Of a DNA stretch of 64,000 nucleotides, positions 26,154 to 36,367 are shown piece after piece. Under the pieces are notes generated by a model. That model saw only the letters and a list, made by a program, of their open reading frames with translations. It ran no database searches and was not told where the DNA came from. A program made the position numbers and the translations under genes. The DNA is from Alistipes sp. CHKCI003 (GTDB lineage Bacteria; Bacteroidota; Bacteroidia; Bacteroidales; Rikenellaceae), in contig NZ_FCNT01000075.1 in NCBI RefSeq assembly GCF_900021155.1, positions 45,995 to 109,994 on the forward strand. Direction: 5' to 3'. Position 1 is the stretch's first letter; each line of letters begins with the position of its first letter.

Positions 26154-28238
26154 ATGAAGAAATTCTTACTTTGGACACTTCTGTTCTGCATGGCCGGTGC
26201 AAGTTCCTGCGACCTGCTCGAAAAAGAGAATGACCAAGGCGACGACGGACCTATCACGACACCCGACGACCGCCCGTTCCTTTCGATCGAACTGGAACGC
26301 TTGCGGACCCTCGTTCTTCCGGACGACGAGGTGCGGATCGGCTTCACAGTCCGCACCGGCAACATACCGGAACAGACGGAGGAAGAGCCGCTCGATATCG
26401 TCTATGAAGCATGGACCAGCGACGAATCGGTCTATGAAGCAGAAGTGCTGACCGAAGGGGACCGCGCGGGCGCACTCGTTGTCCGCGGCATCGGCGACGC
26501 GGCAGGACGCATCCCGGGCGAAGTCGTCCTGCGTGCCGCGAACGACCGAACGGCGCAGGAAGTCGTCGTAACGCTCGAAGAACTCTCCTGCACGCTTGCC
26601 GGCGCTCCCGCTGAAAACACCTATATCGCTTCGTCCGAAGGCGGTACGCTGGAGATCGTCATCGAAAGCAACGCCATGCGGCCGTTGCCTCTCACGGTAA
26701 ACGAGGAGTGGATCGGATACGACTCCGCAGAGACGCAGATCGAAAGCGACGAAGAAGCCGGATTCAGCCGCCAGCGCCACACGCTGCGGCTCGAACCGCA
26801 CACCGAAGGCAGTTCCGCACGCGAAGGCAGCGTCGTACTGCTCGCCGCAGACGGATTCGCACTGTTGGAATTCGTCGTTCGGCAGGAGGTGGACTTCGCG
26901 GCAAACGGCCGCGAAATGGTGCTCCGCGTGCGCGCCTCGGCCGGCAACGCACGCACGGTCCATCTGCCCCTGCTCGATGTCGACAACTGCACGGTCGATT
27001 GGGGAGACGGAACGATCGAGCGCTACGAGCACTACGACGGTTATGCGAACGCCATACACCACACCTACGAAACGGCGGGCGAATATGCGGTAACGATCCG
27101 CGGAAGGGTGCCGCGTATCTCGGTTTTCGCCATGCCTCAGGCGGCACAGACGAACTGCATCCTCGCCGTGGAAAAGTGGGGCAACCTCGGAGCCGAGGAG
27201 ATCATTCTGCGCGACCTCACGTCGCTCGAACGGATCGCTGCCGACACGGACGGAGCCTTCTCGCTCATCGAGGTTTTCGACCGCACCTTCCTCGGCTGCA
27301 CCGGACTGACCGAACTGCCCGCAGGGCTCTTCGCGCACGCCGCGGCCGCCGTAACTTTCGAAGCGACCTTCTACGAATGCACGGGGCTCCGGAGCCTTCC
27401 CGACGGACTGTTCGAGGGGGCGGACCCCAAAACCTTCGATACGGTTTTCGCAAGATGCACGGGACTCAAGGAGCTGCCTGCGGATCTCTTCCGCGGATGC
27501 CGGAGCGCCGATCTTTTCCACCGCACATTCGAAGAGTGCACGGGGCTCACGCACCTGCCCGCCGATCTTTTCGCCCCCTGCACCGAGGCATCGCGTTTCA
27601 AAGCGACCTTCTACGGCTGCACCGGACTGACCGAACTGCCCGCAGGACTTTTCGCACACAACTCCGAGGTCGACAGCTTCGGCGGTGAAACCATCTATTA
27701 CGAAGGCACCTCCTACAAGGAAGAAAAAGGACTGTTCGCAGGCTGCACCGCCCTCCGGTCGATTCCAGAGACGCTCTTTGCAGGCAACCCGCAGGCGGAA
27801 GACTTCTCCATGGCGTTTCTCGGCTGCAAAAGCCTCACCCGCATTCCGGCCGGATTCTTCGATGCCAACAGCGAACTGGAGGATCTGACAAGTACCTTCG
27901 AGGGTTGCACGGCTCTCGAAACGATCCCCGAAGGATTGTTCGACCGCAACGAAAAACTGAGCGATCTGACCGACGCTTTCGCAGCTTGCGAATCGCTTCG
28001 CACGATACCCGCCGGTCTGTTCGACCGCAACCGTCTGATACTCTCTTTCTTCAGGACTTTCGCCGGCTGTTCGGCCCTCGAAGGCGAATCGCCCGCAACC
28101 GAAATCGGCGACCGCATATACCACCTCTACGAACGTGCGGAGAATCCCGTAGAGTTCACCGTGCCCGACGGCCGCTATTGCTATGCGGACTGCACCGGCC
28201 TCACAGACTACGACCGGATTCCCGAAGAGTGGAAATAG
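26154..28238 (+). CDS. BspA-like leucine-rich repeat surface lipoprotein
   Basis: 694 residues from MKKFLLWTLLF; an upstream in-frame ATG at 26121 would spoil the signal peptide. Lipobox GASSC followed by DLLEKENDQGDD, an acidic surface-export pattern. Residues ~145-260 look like a BACON/Ig-type domain ending EFVVRQEVDF; ~270-345 resemble a PKD-like module (VDWGDGTIERY, then HHTYETAGEYAVTI). From ~380 there are about ten units of 26-27 residues of the form CTGLTELPAGLF, each with a Cys at the unit start and an FxxTF helix/turn, as in BspA/DUF285 repeats. Such proteins act as adhesins on the outer surface; the ligand is unknown. Its leader carries tandem copies of the dispersed repeat. Confidence 0.85.
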   Translation: MKKFLLWTLLFCMAGASSCDLLEKENDQGDDGPITTPDDRPFLSIELERLRTLVLPDDEVRIGFTVRTGNIPEQTEEEPLDIVYEAWTSDESVYEAEVLTEGDRAGALVVRGIGDAAGRIPGEVVLRAANDRTAQEVVVTLEELSCTLAGAPAENTYIASSEGGTLEIVIESNAMRPLPLTVNEEWIGYDSAETQIESDEEAGFSRQRHTLRLEPHTEGSSAREGSVVLLAADGFALLEFVVRQEVDFAANGREMVLRVRASAGNARTVHLPLLDVDNCTVDWGDGTIERYEHYDGYANAIHHTYETAGEYAVTIRGRVPRISVFAMPQAAQTNCILAVEKWGNLGAEEIILRDLTSLERIAADTDGAFSLIEVFDRTFLGCTGLTELPAGLFAHAAAAVTFEATFYECTGLRSLPDGLFEGADPKTFDTVFARCTGLKELPADLFRGCRSADLFHRTFEECTGLTHLPADLFAPCTEASRFKATFYGCTGLTELPAGLFAHNSEVDSFGGETIYYEGTSYKEEKGLFAGCTALRSIPETLFAGNPQAEDFSMAFLGCKSLTRIPAGFFDANSELEDLTSTFEGCTALETIPEGLFDRNEKLSDLTDAFAACESLRTIPAGLFDRNRLILSFFRTFAGCSALEGESPATEIGDRIYHLYERAENPVEFTVPDGRYCYADCTGLTDYDRIPEEWK

Positions 28239-28382
28239 CTCCGGACACGCGACAGAAAGGGGGCGGGAATCACTCCCAAAATACGGCATCCCCCGGCTGG
28301 CAAAATCGCAGGCCGAGGGGAATTCGCATATGCGACAGATGAAGACCGAACGGCGCACGCCCCCCTTCGGAGCTGCCGCACG

Positions 28383-29801
28383 TCAGATCTGCTTGCGCAG
28401 CCGGGCCACGGGGATGCCCAGCATCTCGCGGTATTTGGCCACCGTGCGGCGGGCGATGCGGTAGCCTTTGGCGTTGAGCATGTCCATCAGGGTCTCGTCG
28501 GTCAGCGGACGCCGCTTGTCCTCCTCGTCGATGCACCGCTGCAACAGATTCTTGATCTCGTAGCTCGACACCTCCTCGCCCGAGTCGGTCTGCATCGCCT
28601 CCGAGAAAAGCGACTTGAGCAGAATGATGCCGAACTGCGTCTGCACGTATTTGCTGTTCACCACGCGCGAAATGGTCGAGACGTCGAGTCCCGTGCGGTC
28701 GGCGATGTCCTTGAGGATCATCGGGCGCAGCTTGCTCTTGTCGCCGTCCTTGAAATACTCCTGCTGGTAGTCCAGAATGGTCTGCATCGTCCGCATCAGC
28801 GTATCGTGGCGCTGTTTGATGGCCGAAATGAACCACTTGGCCGAATCGATCTTACTCTTGACGAACTGGAGCGCCTCGCGGTCCTTCTCCTTCACCGTAC
28901 CGTCCGATGCGACCATGTCGCGGATCATGTCCACATAGCGGCGGTTGACGCGCACCTCGGGCACGTTGTACGAATTGAGCGACAACTCGAAACGTCCGTC
29001 GTGGAAGTCGAGCAGGAAGTCGGGGATGATGTAGGGCGTGGTATCCGTCCCGCCCTCCGAATAAAGATTTCCGGGCTTGGGCGAGAGGCGCCGTATCTCG
29101 TCGATGGCGTCGCGGAACTCGTCCTCCGTAACTTGCAGACGGGCGATCAGTTTCTCGTAGTGCTTCTTGACGAACTCGTCGAAATAGGAGGTCAGAATCT
29201 TGCGGGCCAGCCGCCGTGCACGGCTGTTGAGCGGGATCTGGTCCATTTGCAGCAACAGGCATTCCTGCAAGTTGCGGGCCCCGACCCCCGCGGGCTCCAG
29301 CTCGTGGATGATCTTCAACAGACGCTCCAGTTCGGCCGGAGTAACCTCGACGCCCATCGTAAAAGCGATGTCGTCCGCGACCGATTCGAGGTCGCGGCGC
29401 AGGTAGCCGTCTTCGTCGATGCTGCCGATGAGGTAGACCGCCAGACGCATCTCGCGCTCCGAGAGGTCGCGGTAGCCGAGCTGCTCGACCAGATACTCCT
29501 GCAGCGAGCGACCCTCGGAAAGGTAGACGGGCCGCTGTTTGTCGTCTTTCGAATAGTTGTTGATACGGCTCTTGTACGACGGCGTGTCGTCCTCGCGCAG
29601 ATACTCCTCGACCGAAATCTCCCGCGGCTCCTCCTCTTCGGGCGAGCGTTCCTCCTCTTCGAGCACGATGTTGTCCTCGATCTCCTGCTTGATGCGCTGT
29701 TCGAGCTGCACGGTGGGCAGCTCCAGCAGCTTGATCATCTGGATTTGCTGCGGGGAGAGTTTCTGTTGCAGCGAAAGCACCTGTTTCTGGTTTATGGCCA
29801 T
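28383..29801 (-). CDS. rpoN: RNA polymerase sigma-54 factor
   Basis: 472 residues. Region I is glutamine- and leucine-rich (QVLSLQQKLSPQQIQMIKLLELPTVQLEQ split across residues 6-34), followed by an acidic region II (EEEERSPEEEE). The core-binding and HTH regions follow, and the RpoN box ARRTVAKYRE is intact at 450-459, which contacts the -24 promoter element. It directs transcription that needs AAA+ activators; none is encoded in this window. It is convergent with the BspA-like gene and 275 bases downstream of asnS. Confidence 0.96.
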   Translation of the reverse strand: MAINQKQVLSLQQKLSPQQIQMIKLLELPTVQLEQRIKQEIEDNIVLEEEERSPEEEEPREISVEEYLREDDTPSYKSRINNYSKDDKQRPVYLSEGRSLQEYLVEQLGYRDLSEREMRLAVYLIGSIDEDGYLRRDLESVADDIAFTMGVEVTPAELERLLKIIHELEPAGVGARNLQECLLLQMDQIPLNSRARRLARKILTSYFDEFVKKHYEKLIARLQVTEDEFRDAIDEIRRLSPKPGNLYSEGGTDTTPYIIPDFLLDFHDGRFELSLNSYNVPEVRVNRRYVDMIRDMVASDGTVKEKDREALQFVKSKIDSAKWFISAIKQRHDTLMRTMQTILDYQQEYFKDGDKSKLRPMILKDIADRTGLDVSTISRVVNSKYVQTQFGIILLKSLFSEAMQTDSGEEVSSYEIKNLLQRCIDEEDKRRPLTDETLMDMLNAKGYRIARRTVAKYREMLGIPVARLRKQI

Positions 29802-30076
29802 ATCGTATCCTCCAATTTAGAATTCCACAAGACAATCATATCCTTTCGAATGCCCGTCTTCCGCCTCCGTCCGCACCTCGGATCGCGGCTTCGCACGGCC
29901 CGGATCCGCGTTCACGAATCCGCCGCCGAATCCACCGGAAGAGGCTCCGGTCATGCCCCGGCGCGAAAACGATCCGGCCGGCGCCCCGAACAATCGAAGT
30001 CTACAATCGAATTCCATAAATATCAAAATTCGAAATTGGTCTCTTCTTCGTACATAAGGGTTTCCGGGCGGAGCGG

Positions 30077-31465
30077 TCAGAACTCCGCGTTCTTCGGGTA
30101 GCGCGGGAACGGGATCACATCGCGGATGTTGGTCATGCCCGTTACGAAGAGCAGCAGCCGTTCGAAGCCCAGTCCGAATCCGGAGTGAGGCGCCGAACCC
30201 CAGCGACGGGTGTCGAGGTACCACCAGAGTTCCCTCTCGTTCATGCGCAATTCGCGCACACGAGCACAAAGCTTGCCATAGTCGGCCTCGCGCTCCGAAC
30301 CGCCGATGATTTCGCCGATTTTGGGGAACAATACGTCCATGGCGCGCACCGTTCGGCCGTCGTCGTTCTGCTTCATGTAGAAAGCCTTGATCTCCTTGGG
30401 ATAGTTGACGAGGATCACCGGCCGTTTGAAATGCTCCTCCACCAGATAGCGTTCGTGCTCCGACTGCAAGTCGCAGCCCCAGTCGCAGGGGAACTCGAAC
30501 TTGCGGCCCGAAGCCTTCAGAATCTCGATGCCCTCGGTGTAGTCCAGCCGCTCGAAATCGTTCTCCACGACGAAATGGAGCCGCGCGAGCAGCTCGGGGT
30601 CCCACATCTTGCCGAGGAATTCGAGGTCCTCGGCGCAATGCTCCAACGCATAGCGGATCAGGTATTTGAGAAAATCCTCCGCCAGCTCCATGTTGTCCTC
30701 CAGCTCGTAGAAAGCCATCTCCGGCTCGATCATCCAGAACTCCGACAGATGGCGCGGCGTATTGGAGTTCTCGGCGCGGAACGTGGGGCCGAACGTATAG
30801 ATGCGGCCCAGCGCCAGCGCCCCCAGCTCGCCTTCGAGCTGACCCGAGACGGTCAGGTTGCAAGGCTTGCCGAAGAAGTCCTGCGCATAGTCCACCCGGC
30901 CCTCCGCCGTGCGGGGCACGTCGTTCAGATCGAAGGTCGTAACGTTGAACATCGCACCCGCCCCCTCGCAGTCCGATCCGGTGATGAGCGGAGTGTGGAA
31001 GTAGTAGAATCCGTTCCGGTTGAAATATTCGTGGATCGCAAAGGCCATGGCATGACGGATGCGCAGTACGGCCCCGAACGTGTTGGTGCGGGGACGCAGA
31101 TAGGCGATGTCGCGCAGGAACTCCAACGAATGCCCCTTCTTCTGCAACGGATAGGTTTCGGGATCGGCCGTACCGTAGATCTCGATCCGCCCGGCCTGCA
31201 CCTCGACCCCCTGCCCGGCACCCATCGACTTCACGAGCCGACCGTCCACGCGGATGCAGGCGCCCGTCGTAACGGGCTTGAGCTGCTCCTCGCCGAATTT
31301 CGCCAGATCGACCACGATCTGTATGTTCGACACGCACGACCCGTCGTTCAGAGCGATGAAGGCCACGTTCTTGTTGCCGCGCTTGGTACGTACCCATCCC
31401 TTGACCGTTATATCGACATCCACATCGGTCGATTTCAGTATTTCAGCGATTCTCAACCTTTTCAT
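30077..31465 (-). CDS. asnS: Asparaginyl-tRNA synthetase
   Basis: 462 residues from [14 protein letters not shown]. The frame is open 650 codons upstream, but that part is the shadow of the GH2-like gene; the chosen start fits the family and lies 45 bases from a strong promoter. An OB-fold anticodon-binding domain ([19 protein letters not shown]) is followed by the class II core: motif 1 around [14 protein letters not shown], motif 2 with [21 protein letters not shown], and motif 3 [12 protein letters not shown]. It charges tRNA-Asn in the cytoplasm. Confidence 0.97.
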   Translation of the reverse strand: MKRLRIAEILKSTDVDVDITVKGWVRTKRGNKNVAFIALNDGSCVSNIQIVVDLAKFGEEQLKPVTTGACIRVDGRLVKSMGAGQGVEVQAGRIEIYGTADPETYPLQKKGHSLEFLRDIAYLRPRTNTFGAVLRIRHAMAFAIHEYFNRNGFYYFHTPLITGSDCEGAGAMFNVTTFDLNDVPRTAEGRVDYAQDFFGKPCNLTVSGQLEGELGALALGRIYTFGPTFRAENSNTPRHLSEFWMIEPEMAFYELEDNMELAEDFLKYLIRYALEHCAEDLEFLGKMWDPELLARLHFVVENDFERLDYTEGIEILKASGRKFEFPCDWGCDLQSEHERYLVEEHFKRPVILVNYPKEIKAFYMKQNDDGRTVRAMDVLFPKIGEIIGGSEREADYGKLCARVRELRMNERELWWYLDTRRWGSAPHSGFGLGFERLLLFVTGMTNIRDVIPFPRYPKNAEF

Positions 31466-31509
31466 ACGATTCGTTTTAGCTGTGATTTTCCAAGACTTTT
31501 TCGAATTTA

Positions 31510-31541
31510 CAAAGGTAGGCAAATATTTGCGATTCGGCAAA
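31510..31541 (-). promoter_or_regulatory. asnS promoter
   Basis: On the minus strand TTTG (31538-31541) and TACCTTTG (31510-31517) are 20 bases apart, a full match to the Bacteroidetes consensus, 45 bases upstream of asnS. Confidence 0.82.
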
Positions 31542-31556
31542 AAAAAAGTACCTTTG
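31526..31556 (+). promoter_or_regulatory. Promoter of the rlmH-TonB receptor gene run
   Basis: TTTG (31526-31529) and TACCTTTG (31549-31556) are 19 bases apart. It overlaps the divergent asnS promoter: the two -33 elements lie within 16 bases (TTTG then CAAA). The spacer holds an A9 run (31539-31547). Confidence 0.82.
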
Positions 31557-31582
31557 TCCGACATAAACAAGTACAGGACACC

Positions 31583-32893
31583 ATGCGAAAAATCCTCTTC
31601 CTGATCGCTGCGCTCGGATCGGCCGCCCCGCTCGCAGCCCAGACCGCGGGACGCATCCACCGCACCGAAGCCGCCCCCTACGACACCCGCCACGATGCCG
31701 AAGCCCGCAACCGCAAGGGCGACGGCGCCTATATCCCCTTCGCGCCCAAACCCGTGAGCGCCGGCGGCGAGGCCGTGAATGCGGCCCAGACGATCGACAT
31801 ACCCTACGCTTGGACCGACGGCAACGTCTTCCTCCATCTCGAAAACACCGGATCGGCCTATACGCTTACGGTGAACGGCACGGCGGTGGCCGAAGTCGAA
31901 GACCCCGCGACGCCGGCCGAATTCCACCTCTCGCCCTATGTACGCGAAGGCGCGAACGAGTTCGTCGTTACCCTGCGCCCCTCGCAGACGCCTCAGCTGC
32001 ACGAAACCACGCCCCGCGCCCCGCGCAGCGCCTTCGCCGACAGCTATCTCTACATGCAGAACCGGCGCAGCATCGCGGATTTCACGCTCTCGCTCGTCCC
32101 CGACTCGACCCGCCGCTTCGGCGTATTGCGCCTCGACGTCGTCGCCCGGAACTCGTTCAACTACGACGAACCCGTAACGGTCGGCTACGACATCTACTCC
32201 CCGCAGGGCAAACTGCTCGATTACAGCATCGTGGAACGCACGATCGCCGGCCGTTCGACCGACACGCTGCACTTCGCGCCCTACATCTACCACACCTACG
32301 ACAACAAATGGGAGGCCGGCACGCAGAATCCGCCGCTCTACGAGGTGATGCTCTTTCTGCGCCGCGACGGCGCCTACAAGGAGTACATGCCCCGCAAGGT
32401 CGGTTTCCGCGACATCGAATTCCGCGACGGGCGTTTTTACAGTTTCGGCAAGCCGCTCGCGCTCGCCGAGGCACGCTACAATGCAGGCGCCGATCCTGCG
32501 GCCACGCGGGCTCAACTGACCTCGCTCCGCAAGCAGGGCAAGAACACCGTCCGGCCCGACTTTCCGCAGCCCGCGTGGTTTTATGAAATCTGCGACGAAC
32601 TGGGGCTCTACGTCATCGACCGCGCGAACCTCAACGCACCCTCGGGCCGCAGCGACCGCACCGTGGGCGGCACCCCCTCGAACGATCCGCAGCTCGCGGC
32701 GGAATACCTCGAACGGGTGAAGGCCATGTACTACCGTTCGCGCAACTTCACCTGCGTCATCGCCTACGAACTGGGCGGCGAATCGGGCAACGGATACAAC
32801 ATGTACAAAGCCTACCAATGGCTCAAATCCGTCGAACGGGAACGCCCCGTGCTCTACGGCGACGCTGCGGGCGAGTGGAATTCGGACCTGTAA
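31583..32893 (+). CDS. Truncated GH2/beta-galactosidase-like secreted protein
   Basis: 436 residues with a signal peptide ending PLAAQ. It keeps a jelly-roll-like N-terminal domain (residues ~60-140), an Ig-like middle domain ([13 protein letters not shown], ~165-240) and the first half of a GH2 TIM barrel: [31 protein letters not shown] split around 330-360, and [18 protein letters not shown], which aligns with the acid/base block GNESGHG of LacZ but with Gly for Asn. The chain ends ~25 residues later, before the region with the nucleophile glutamate. It may be inactive or a binding protein. It leads a long co-directional run and lies 60 bases before rlmH. Confidence 0.75.
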   Translation: MRKILFLIAALGSAAPLAAQTAGRIHRTEAAPYDTRHDAEARNRKGDGAYIPFAPKPVSAGGEAVNAAQTIDIPYAWTDGNVFLHLENTGSAYTLTVNGTAVAEVEDPATPAEFHLSPYVREGANEFVVTLRPSQTPQLHETTPRAPRSAFADSYLYMQNRRSIADFTLSLVPDSTRRFGVLRLDVVARNSFNYDEPVTVGYDIYSPQGKLLDYSIVERTIAGRSTDTLHFAPYIYHTYDNKWEAGTQNPPLYEVMLFLRRDGAYKEYMPRKVGFRDIEFRDGRFYSFGKPLALAEARYNAGADPAATRAQLTSLRKQGKNTVRPDFPQPAWFYEICDELGLYVIDRANLNAPSGRSDRTVGGTPSNDPQLAAEYLERVKAMYYRSRNFTCVIAYELGGESGNGYNMYKAYQWLKSVERERPVLYGDAAGEWNSDL

Positions 32894-32953
32894 CCCCGTG
32901 TCGGAACCCGCGGATACGAGAAAGCCGAATCCACGCAAAACGCTGCCCGAACC

Positions 32954-33427
32954 ATGCAGATCGAACTGATCGTCATCGGCAAGACCGATTCGAAAGAGAT
33001 CGAATCGCTCGTCGCGCTCTATGCGCGGCGCGTGAACCGCTACTGCAAGTTCGGCATCACCGTGCTGCCCGACGTGAGGAACACGAGAAGCCTCACCGTC
33101 AAACAGCAGCGCACGGCCGAAGGCGAAGCCCTCGTGCGTCAGTTTTCGGAGGGCGATTTCGTGGCGCTGCTCGACGAGCGGGGCGAGGAGCAGCGCTCCG
33201 TGGAGTTCGCGCTCTGGCTCCAGAAGCGCCTCAACAGCGGCACGAAACGGCTCGTCGTCGTCATCGGCGGTCCCTACGGCTTTTCCGACGAGGTGTACGC
33301 CCGCGCCCACGCGCGGCTCTCGCTCTCGCGCATGACCTTCTCGCACCAGATCGTCCGCGCCATCTTCGCCGAGCAGCTCTACCGCGCCTTCACCATCCTG
33401 CGCAACGAACCCTATCACCACGAATAG
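32954..33427 (+). CDS. rlmH: 23S rRNA (pseudouridine-1915-N3)-methyltransferase
   Basis: 157 residues, the exact family length. A SPOUT methyltransferase that methylates m3-psi1915 in helix 69 using SAM. The knot-forming motifs are clear: [30 protein letters not shown] and the C-terminal [19 protein letters not shown] ending NEPYHHE, closely parallel to E. coli RlmH. Its stop is two bases before the next start, so the LuxR-type gene is translationally linked. Confidence 0.97.
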   Translation: MQIELIVIGKTDSKEIESLVALYARRVNRYCKFGITVLPDVRNTRSLTVKQQRTAEGEALVRQFSEGDFVALLDERGEEQRSVEFALWLQKRLNSGTKRLVVVIGGPYGFSDEVYARAHARLSLSRMTFSHQIVRAIFAEQLYRAFTILRNEPYHHE

Positions 33428-33429
33428 CC

Positions 33430-34008
33430 ATGCAGCAGCCCGCGATCGCCGTCATCACGCCCAACAGTCTCATGGGTCTGGGGCTGAAGACCCTGCTCGG
33501 GGAGTTGCTGCCCGCGGCGGAGATCTCGGTCTTCCACCGCTTCGCGGCCTTCGAAGAGAGCGGCCCGGAACGGTACGTCCACTATTTCGTGGCGATGCAG
33601 ACCTTTCTGCGGCACAGCGCGTTCTTTCAGGAGCGGCCCAGACAGACCATCCTGCTGGGGCACGGACGCAGCACGCAGTTCGCCGAGATGCACCGGCTCG
33701 ACGTCTGCGCGAGCGAGGAGCGGATCGTGCGCGACATCCTGCGGCTCCGCCGCGACGCCCGCCGTCCCGAGCATCGCATCGACCCGCAGGGACCGCCGCC
33801 CGCCGTGCTCTCGGCGCGCGAGACGGAGGTGCTCTCGCTCGTCGCGCGGGGACTGATGAACAAGGAGATCGCCGACCGGCTCCACATCGGCACCACGACC
33901 GTGATCTCGCACCGCCGCAACATCATGGAAAAGCTCGGCATCAAATCCGTCGCGGGGCTGACGCTCTATGCCGCAACGCTGGGCTACGTCGATGCCGACG
34001 ATCTCTGA
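33430..34008 (+). CDS. LuxR-family regulator with a degenerate N-terminal domain
   Basis: 192 residues from [12 protein letters not shown]. The C-terminal LuxR helix-turn-helix is strong: [43 protein letters not shown], split here as residues ~129-172. The first ~110 residues resemble a receiver-like fold ([18 protein letters not shown]) but lack the acidic pocket and phospho-acceptor pattern of a normal receiver, so control by classical phosphorylation is doubtful. The gene sits directly upstream of a TonB-dependent receptor, with a possible promoter between, and may regulate that receptor (inference). Confidence 0.85.
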   Translation: MQQPAIAVITPNSLMGLGLKTLLGELLPAAEISVFHRFAAFEESGPERYVHYFVAMQTFLRHSAFFQERPRQTILLGHGRSTQFAEMHRLDVCASEERIVRDILRLRRDARRPEHRIDPQGPPPAVLSARETEVLSLVARGLMNKEIADRLHIGTTTVISHRRNIMEKLGIKSVAGLTLYAATLGYVDADDL

Positions 34009-34025
34009 ATCCTCACTAATTAGGA

Positions 34026-34056
34026 TTGCACGCCCCGCCGGAAAACCGTTACTTTG
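34026..34056 (+). promoter_or_regulatory. Possible internal promoter of the TonB-dependent receptor
   Basis: TTG at 34026-34028 and TTACTTTG at 34049-34056 are 20 bases apart; the second differs by one base from TAnnTTTG. It lies just before the receptor start. Confidence 0.45.
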
Positions 34057-34078
34057 CGCCCACAGAAAGAGACGAACG

Positions 34079-36367
34079 ATGAACGACCGCCTGAAAAACC
34101 TGCTGCTCTCCGTCGCAGCCGCCGCAACCGCCCTCTCCGCCTCGGCGCACGCGGAGCAGACGCCCGTGGACACGGTGGTACACGTGGACCGCATACAGGT
34201 TACGGCCATCAAGCAGGGCCTCGACCTCAGGAGCAGCCCCGTCGCCTCGACCGTGCTGGGCAGCCGGACGCTCGGGCGCACCCGGACCAGTGCGCTGAAG
34301 GAGGTGTCGGAGCTGGTTCCCAACTTTTTCGTTCCGGACTACGGATCGCGCATGACCTCGTCGATCTACGTCCGCGGTCTGGGCGCCCGCATCGACCAGC
34401 CCGCGATGGGCATGAACGTGGACAACGTGCCGCTGATGAACAAGAACAACTACGACTTCGAACTGGTGGACGCCGAGCGCATCGAGGTGCTGCGCGGCCC
34501 GCAGAGCACGCTCTACGGGCGCAACACGATGGGCGGCGTGGTGAACGTCTACACGCTCTCGCCGCTCGCATGGCAGGGCACGCGCTTCGGGGCGGAGTAC
34601 GGCAGCGGCCGCACGATGCGTCTGCGCGCCTCGACCTACCACAAACTCCGCGACGGATTGGGCATCGCCGCCGCCGCATGGTATGTGCGGAGCGACGGGT
34701 TCTTCGACAACCTCGCTACGGGCGAGCGGTGCGACTGGGAACGGCTCGGGGGCGGACGGCTCAAGATCCAGTGGCGCGGCAAGCGGGGGCTGCGGATCGA
34801 AAACACGGCCGCATTCTCCTCGCTCACGCAGGGCGGCTACCCCTATGCCTATGCCGGCGACCCGATCGCGGATCAGAACGGGCAGACGCTCGTCCGCCCG
34901 GGCGAAATCCGATACAACGACCCCTCATCCTACGACCGCACGAACTTCAGCGACGGATTCACGCTGCGCTACGACGCCGGGCGCTTCTCGCTGTCGTCGA
35001 TCACCAGCTACCAGTACTCCGACGACCGGATGATCCTCGATCAGGACTTTCTGCCGCTCTCCTACTTCACGCTCCGGCAGACGCTGAGGGAGCACACCTT
35101 CACCGAAGATCTCGTGCTCCGCTCGCGGGGCGATCGCGCCTACCGGTGGCTCTTCGGCGCCTTCGGGTTCTACAAGCACGGACGCATGGAAGCCCCCGTA
35201 CTCTTCAAGCGCGACGGCATCGACCGTCTGATCCTCGCCAACGCCAACGCCCACGACCCCGAGTACGACTATGCGTGGCGCGACGAAACGCTGCCGCTCG
35301 ACAGCCGCTTCCGCATGCCCGATGCGGGGGCGGCGCTCTACCACGAATCGGAGTTCCGCACGGGCGGCTGGCACTTCACGGCGGGCATCCGCGTGGACTG
35401 GGAGCGGGCCGTGCTGCACTACGAGAACAGTACCACGGCCCGCTACACCAAGACCCGCCGTGCGGACGGCGCGGCCTACGACCTCGAATTCTTGCTCGAC
35501 GAAGGGGGGCGGCTCGAACAGTCGTTCACCGAGGTGCTGCCCGAATTTTCGGTCCGCTACGCATTCGATGCGGGCAACGACCTCTACCTCTCGGCCGCCA
35601 AAGGCTACAAGGCCGGCGGCTTCAACACGCAGATGTTCTCCGACGTGCTGCAACAGAAGATGATGAAACGCATGGGCTTCGGCACCGAGTACGACATCGA
35701 CCGCGTGGTGAGCTACAAGCCCGAGCGAAGCTGGAACTACGAACTGGGGGGCCGTTTCACGGCTGCCCGCGGAGCGCTGCGCGGCGACTTCGCCCTCTTC
35801 TGGATCGAGTGCCGCGACCAGCAGCTCACGGTCTTCCCCGAGGGGACGACCACGGGACGCATGATGACCAACGCCGGACGCACGCGCAGTCTGGGTGCCG
35901 AACTCTCGGTGCAGGCTTCGCCGTGGCGGAGGCTCGACCTCGACCTCGCCTACGGATACACGCACGCCGTCTTCCGCCGCTTCGACGACGGGCGGCACGA
36001 CTTCCGCGGCAAACGCATCCCCTATGCGCCCGAGCACACGGCCTCGCTCCGCGCCTCGTGGAGCATCCCCACCGGCCTCAAGTGGCTGGGCGATCTGGTC
36101 CTCACGGCCGGAGCGCGCGGCGCGGGCCGCATCTGGTGGGACGAGGAGAACACACTCATGCAACCTTTCTACGTGCTGCTCGACGCCACGATCCGCATCG
36201 AACACGACCGTTACTCGCTGGACCTCTGGGGCCGCAACCTCGCGGGCGAACGCTACGACACGTTCCGTTTCGTCTCGATGGGCAACGCCTTTCTGCAACG
36301 GGGCCGTCCGCGCACGTTCGGAATCACGCTGAACATAAACATATCGCATAAAACGGACAAACCATGA
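34079..36367 (+). CDS. TonB-dependent outer-membrane receptor
   Basis: 762 residues from MNDRLKNLLLSVAAAATALS, a signal peptide ending near SAHAEQ. A plug domain (~20-150) with SALKEVSELVPNFFVPDYG, SIYVRGLGARIDQPAMG and the conserved IEVLRGPQSTLYGRNTMGG precedes a ~600-residue beta-barrel ending in GNAFLQRGRPRTFGITLNINI. It has no CarboxypepD-reg domain and no SusD partner, so it is closer to siderophore, heme or cobalamin receptors than to SusC. The ligand cannot be read from the sequence. It overlaps the next gene by ATGA, so that lipoprotein is probably its partner. Confidence 0.92.
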   Translation: MNDRLKNLLLSVAAAATALSASAHAEQTPVDTVVHVDRIQVTAIKQGLDLRSSPVASTVLGSRTLGRTRTSALKEVSELVPNFFVPDYGSRMTSSIYVRGLGARIDQPAMGMNVDNVPLMNKNNYDFELVDAERIEVLRGPQSTLYGRNTMGGVVNVYTLSPLAWQGTRFGAEYGSGRTMRLRASTYHKLRDGLGIAAAAWYVRSDGFFDNLATGERCDWERLGGGRLKIQWRGKRGLRIENTAAFSSLTQGGYPYAYAGDPIADQNGQTLVRPGEIRYNDPSSYDRTNFSDGFTLRYDAGRFSLSSITSYQYSDDRMILDQDFLPLSYFTLRQTLREHTFTEDLVLRSRGDRAYRWLFGAFGFYKHGRMEAPVLFKRDGIDRLILANANAHDPEYDYAWRDETLPLDSRFRMPDAGAALYHESEFRTGGWHFTAGIRVDWERAVLHYENSTTARYTKTRRADGAAYDLEFLLDEGGRLEQSFTEVLPEFSVRYAFDAGNDLYLSAAKGYKAGGFNTQMFSDVLQQKMMKRMGFGTEYDIDRVVSYKPERSWNYELGGRFTAARGALRGDFALFWIECRDQQLTVFPEGTTTGRMMTNAGRTRSLGAELSVQASPWRRLDLDLAYGYTHAVFRRFDDGRHDFRGKRIPYAPEHTASLRASWSIPTGLKWLGDLVLTAGARGAGRIWWDEENTLMQPFYVLLDATIRIEHDRYSLDLWGRNLAGERYDTFRFVSMGNAFLQRGRPRTFGITLNINISHKTDKP

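Noticed and set aside
31466..33421. N-terminal extension of asnS by 650 codons
   Set aside because: The extension is antisense to the GH2-like gene and rlmH, and crosses the asnS promoter; AsnRS begins at [10 protein letters not shown].
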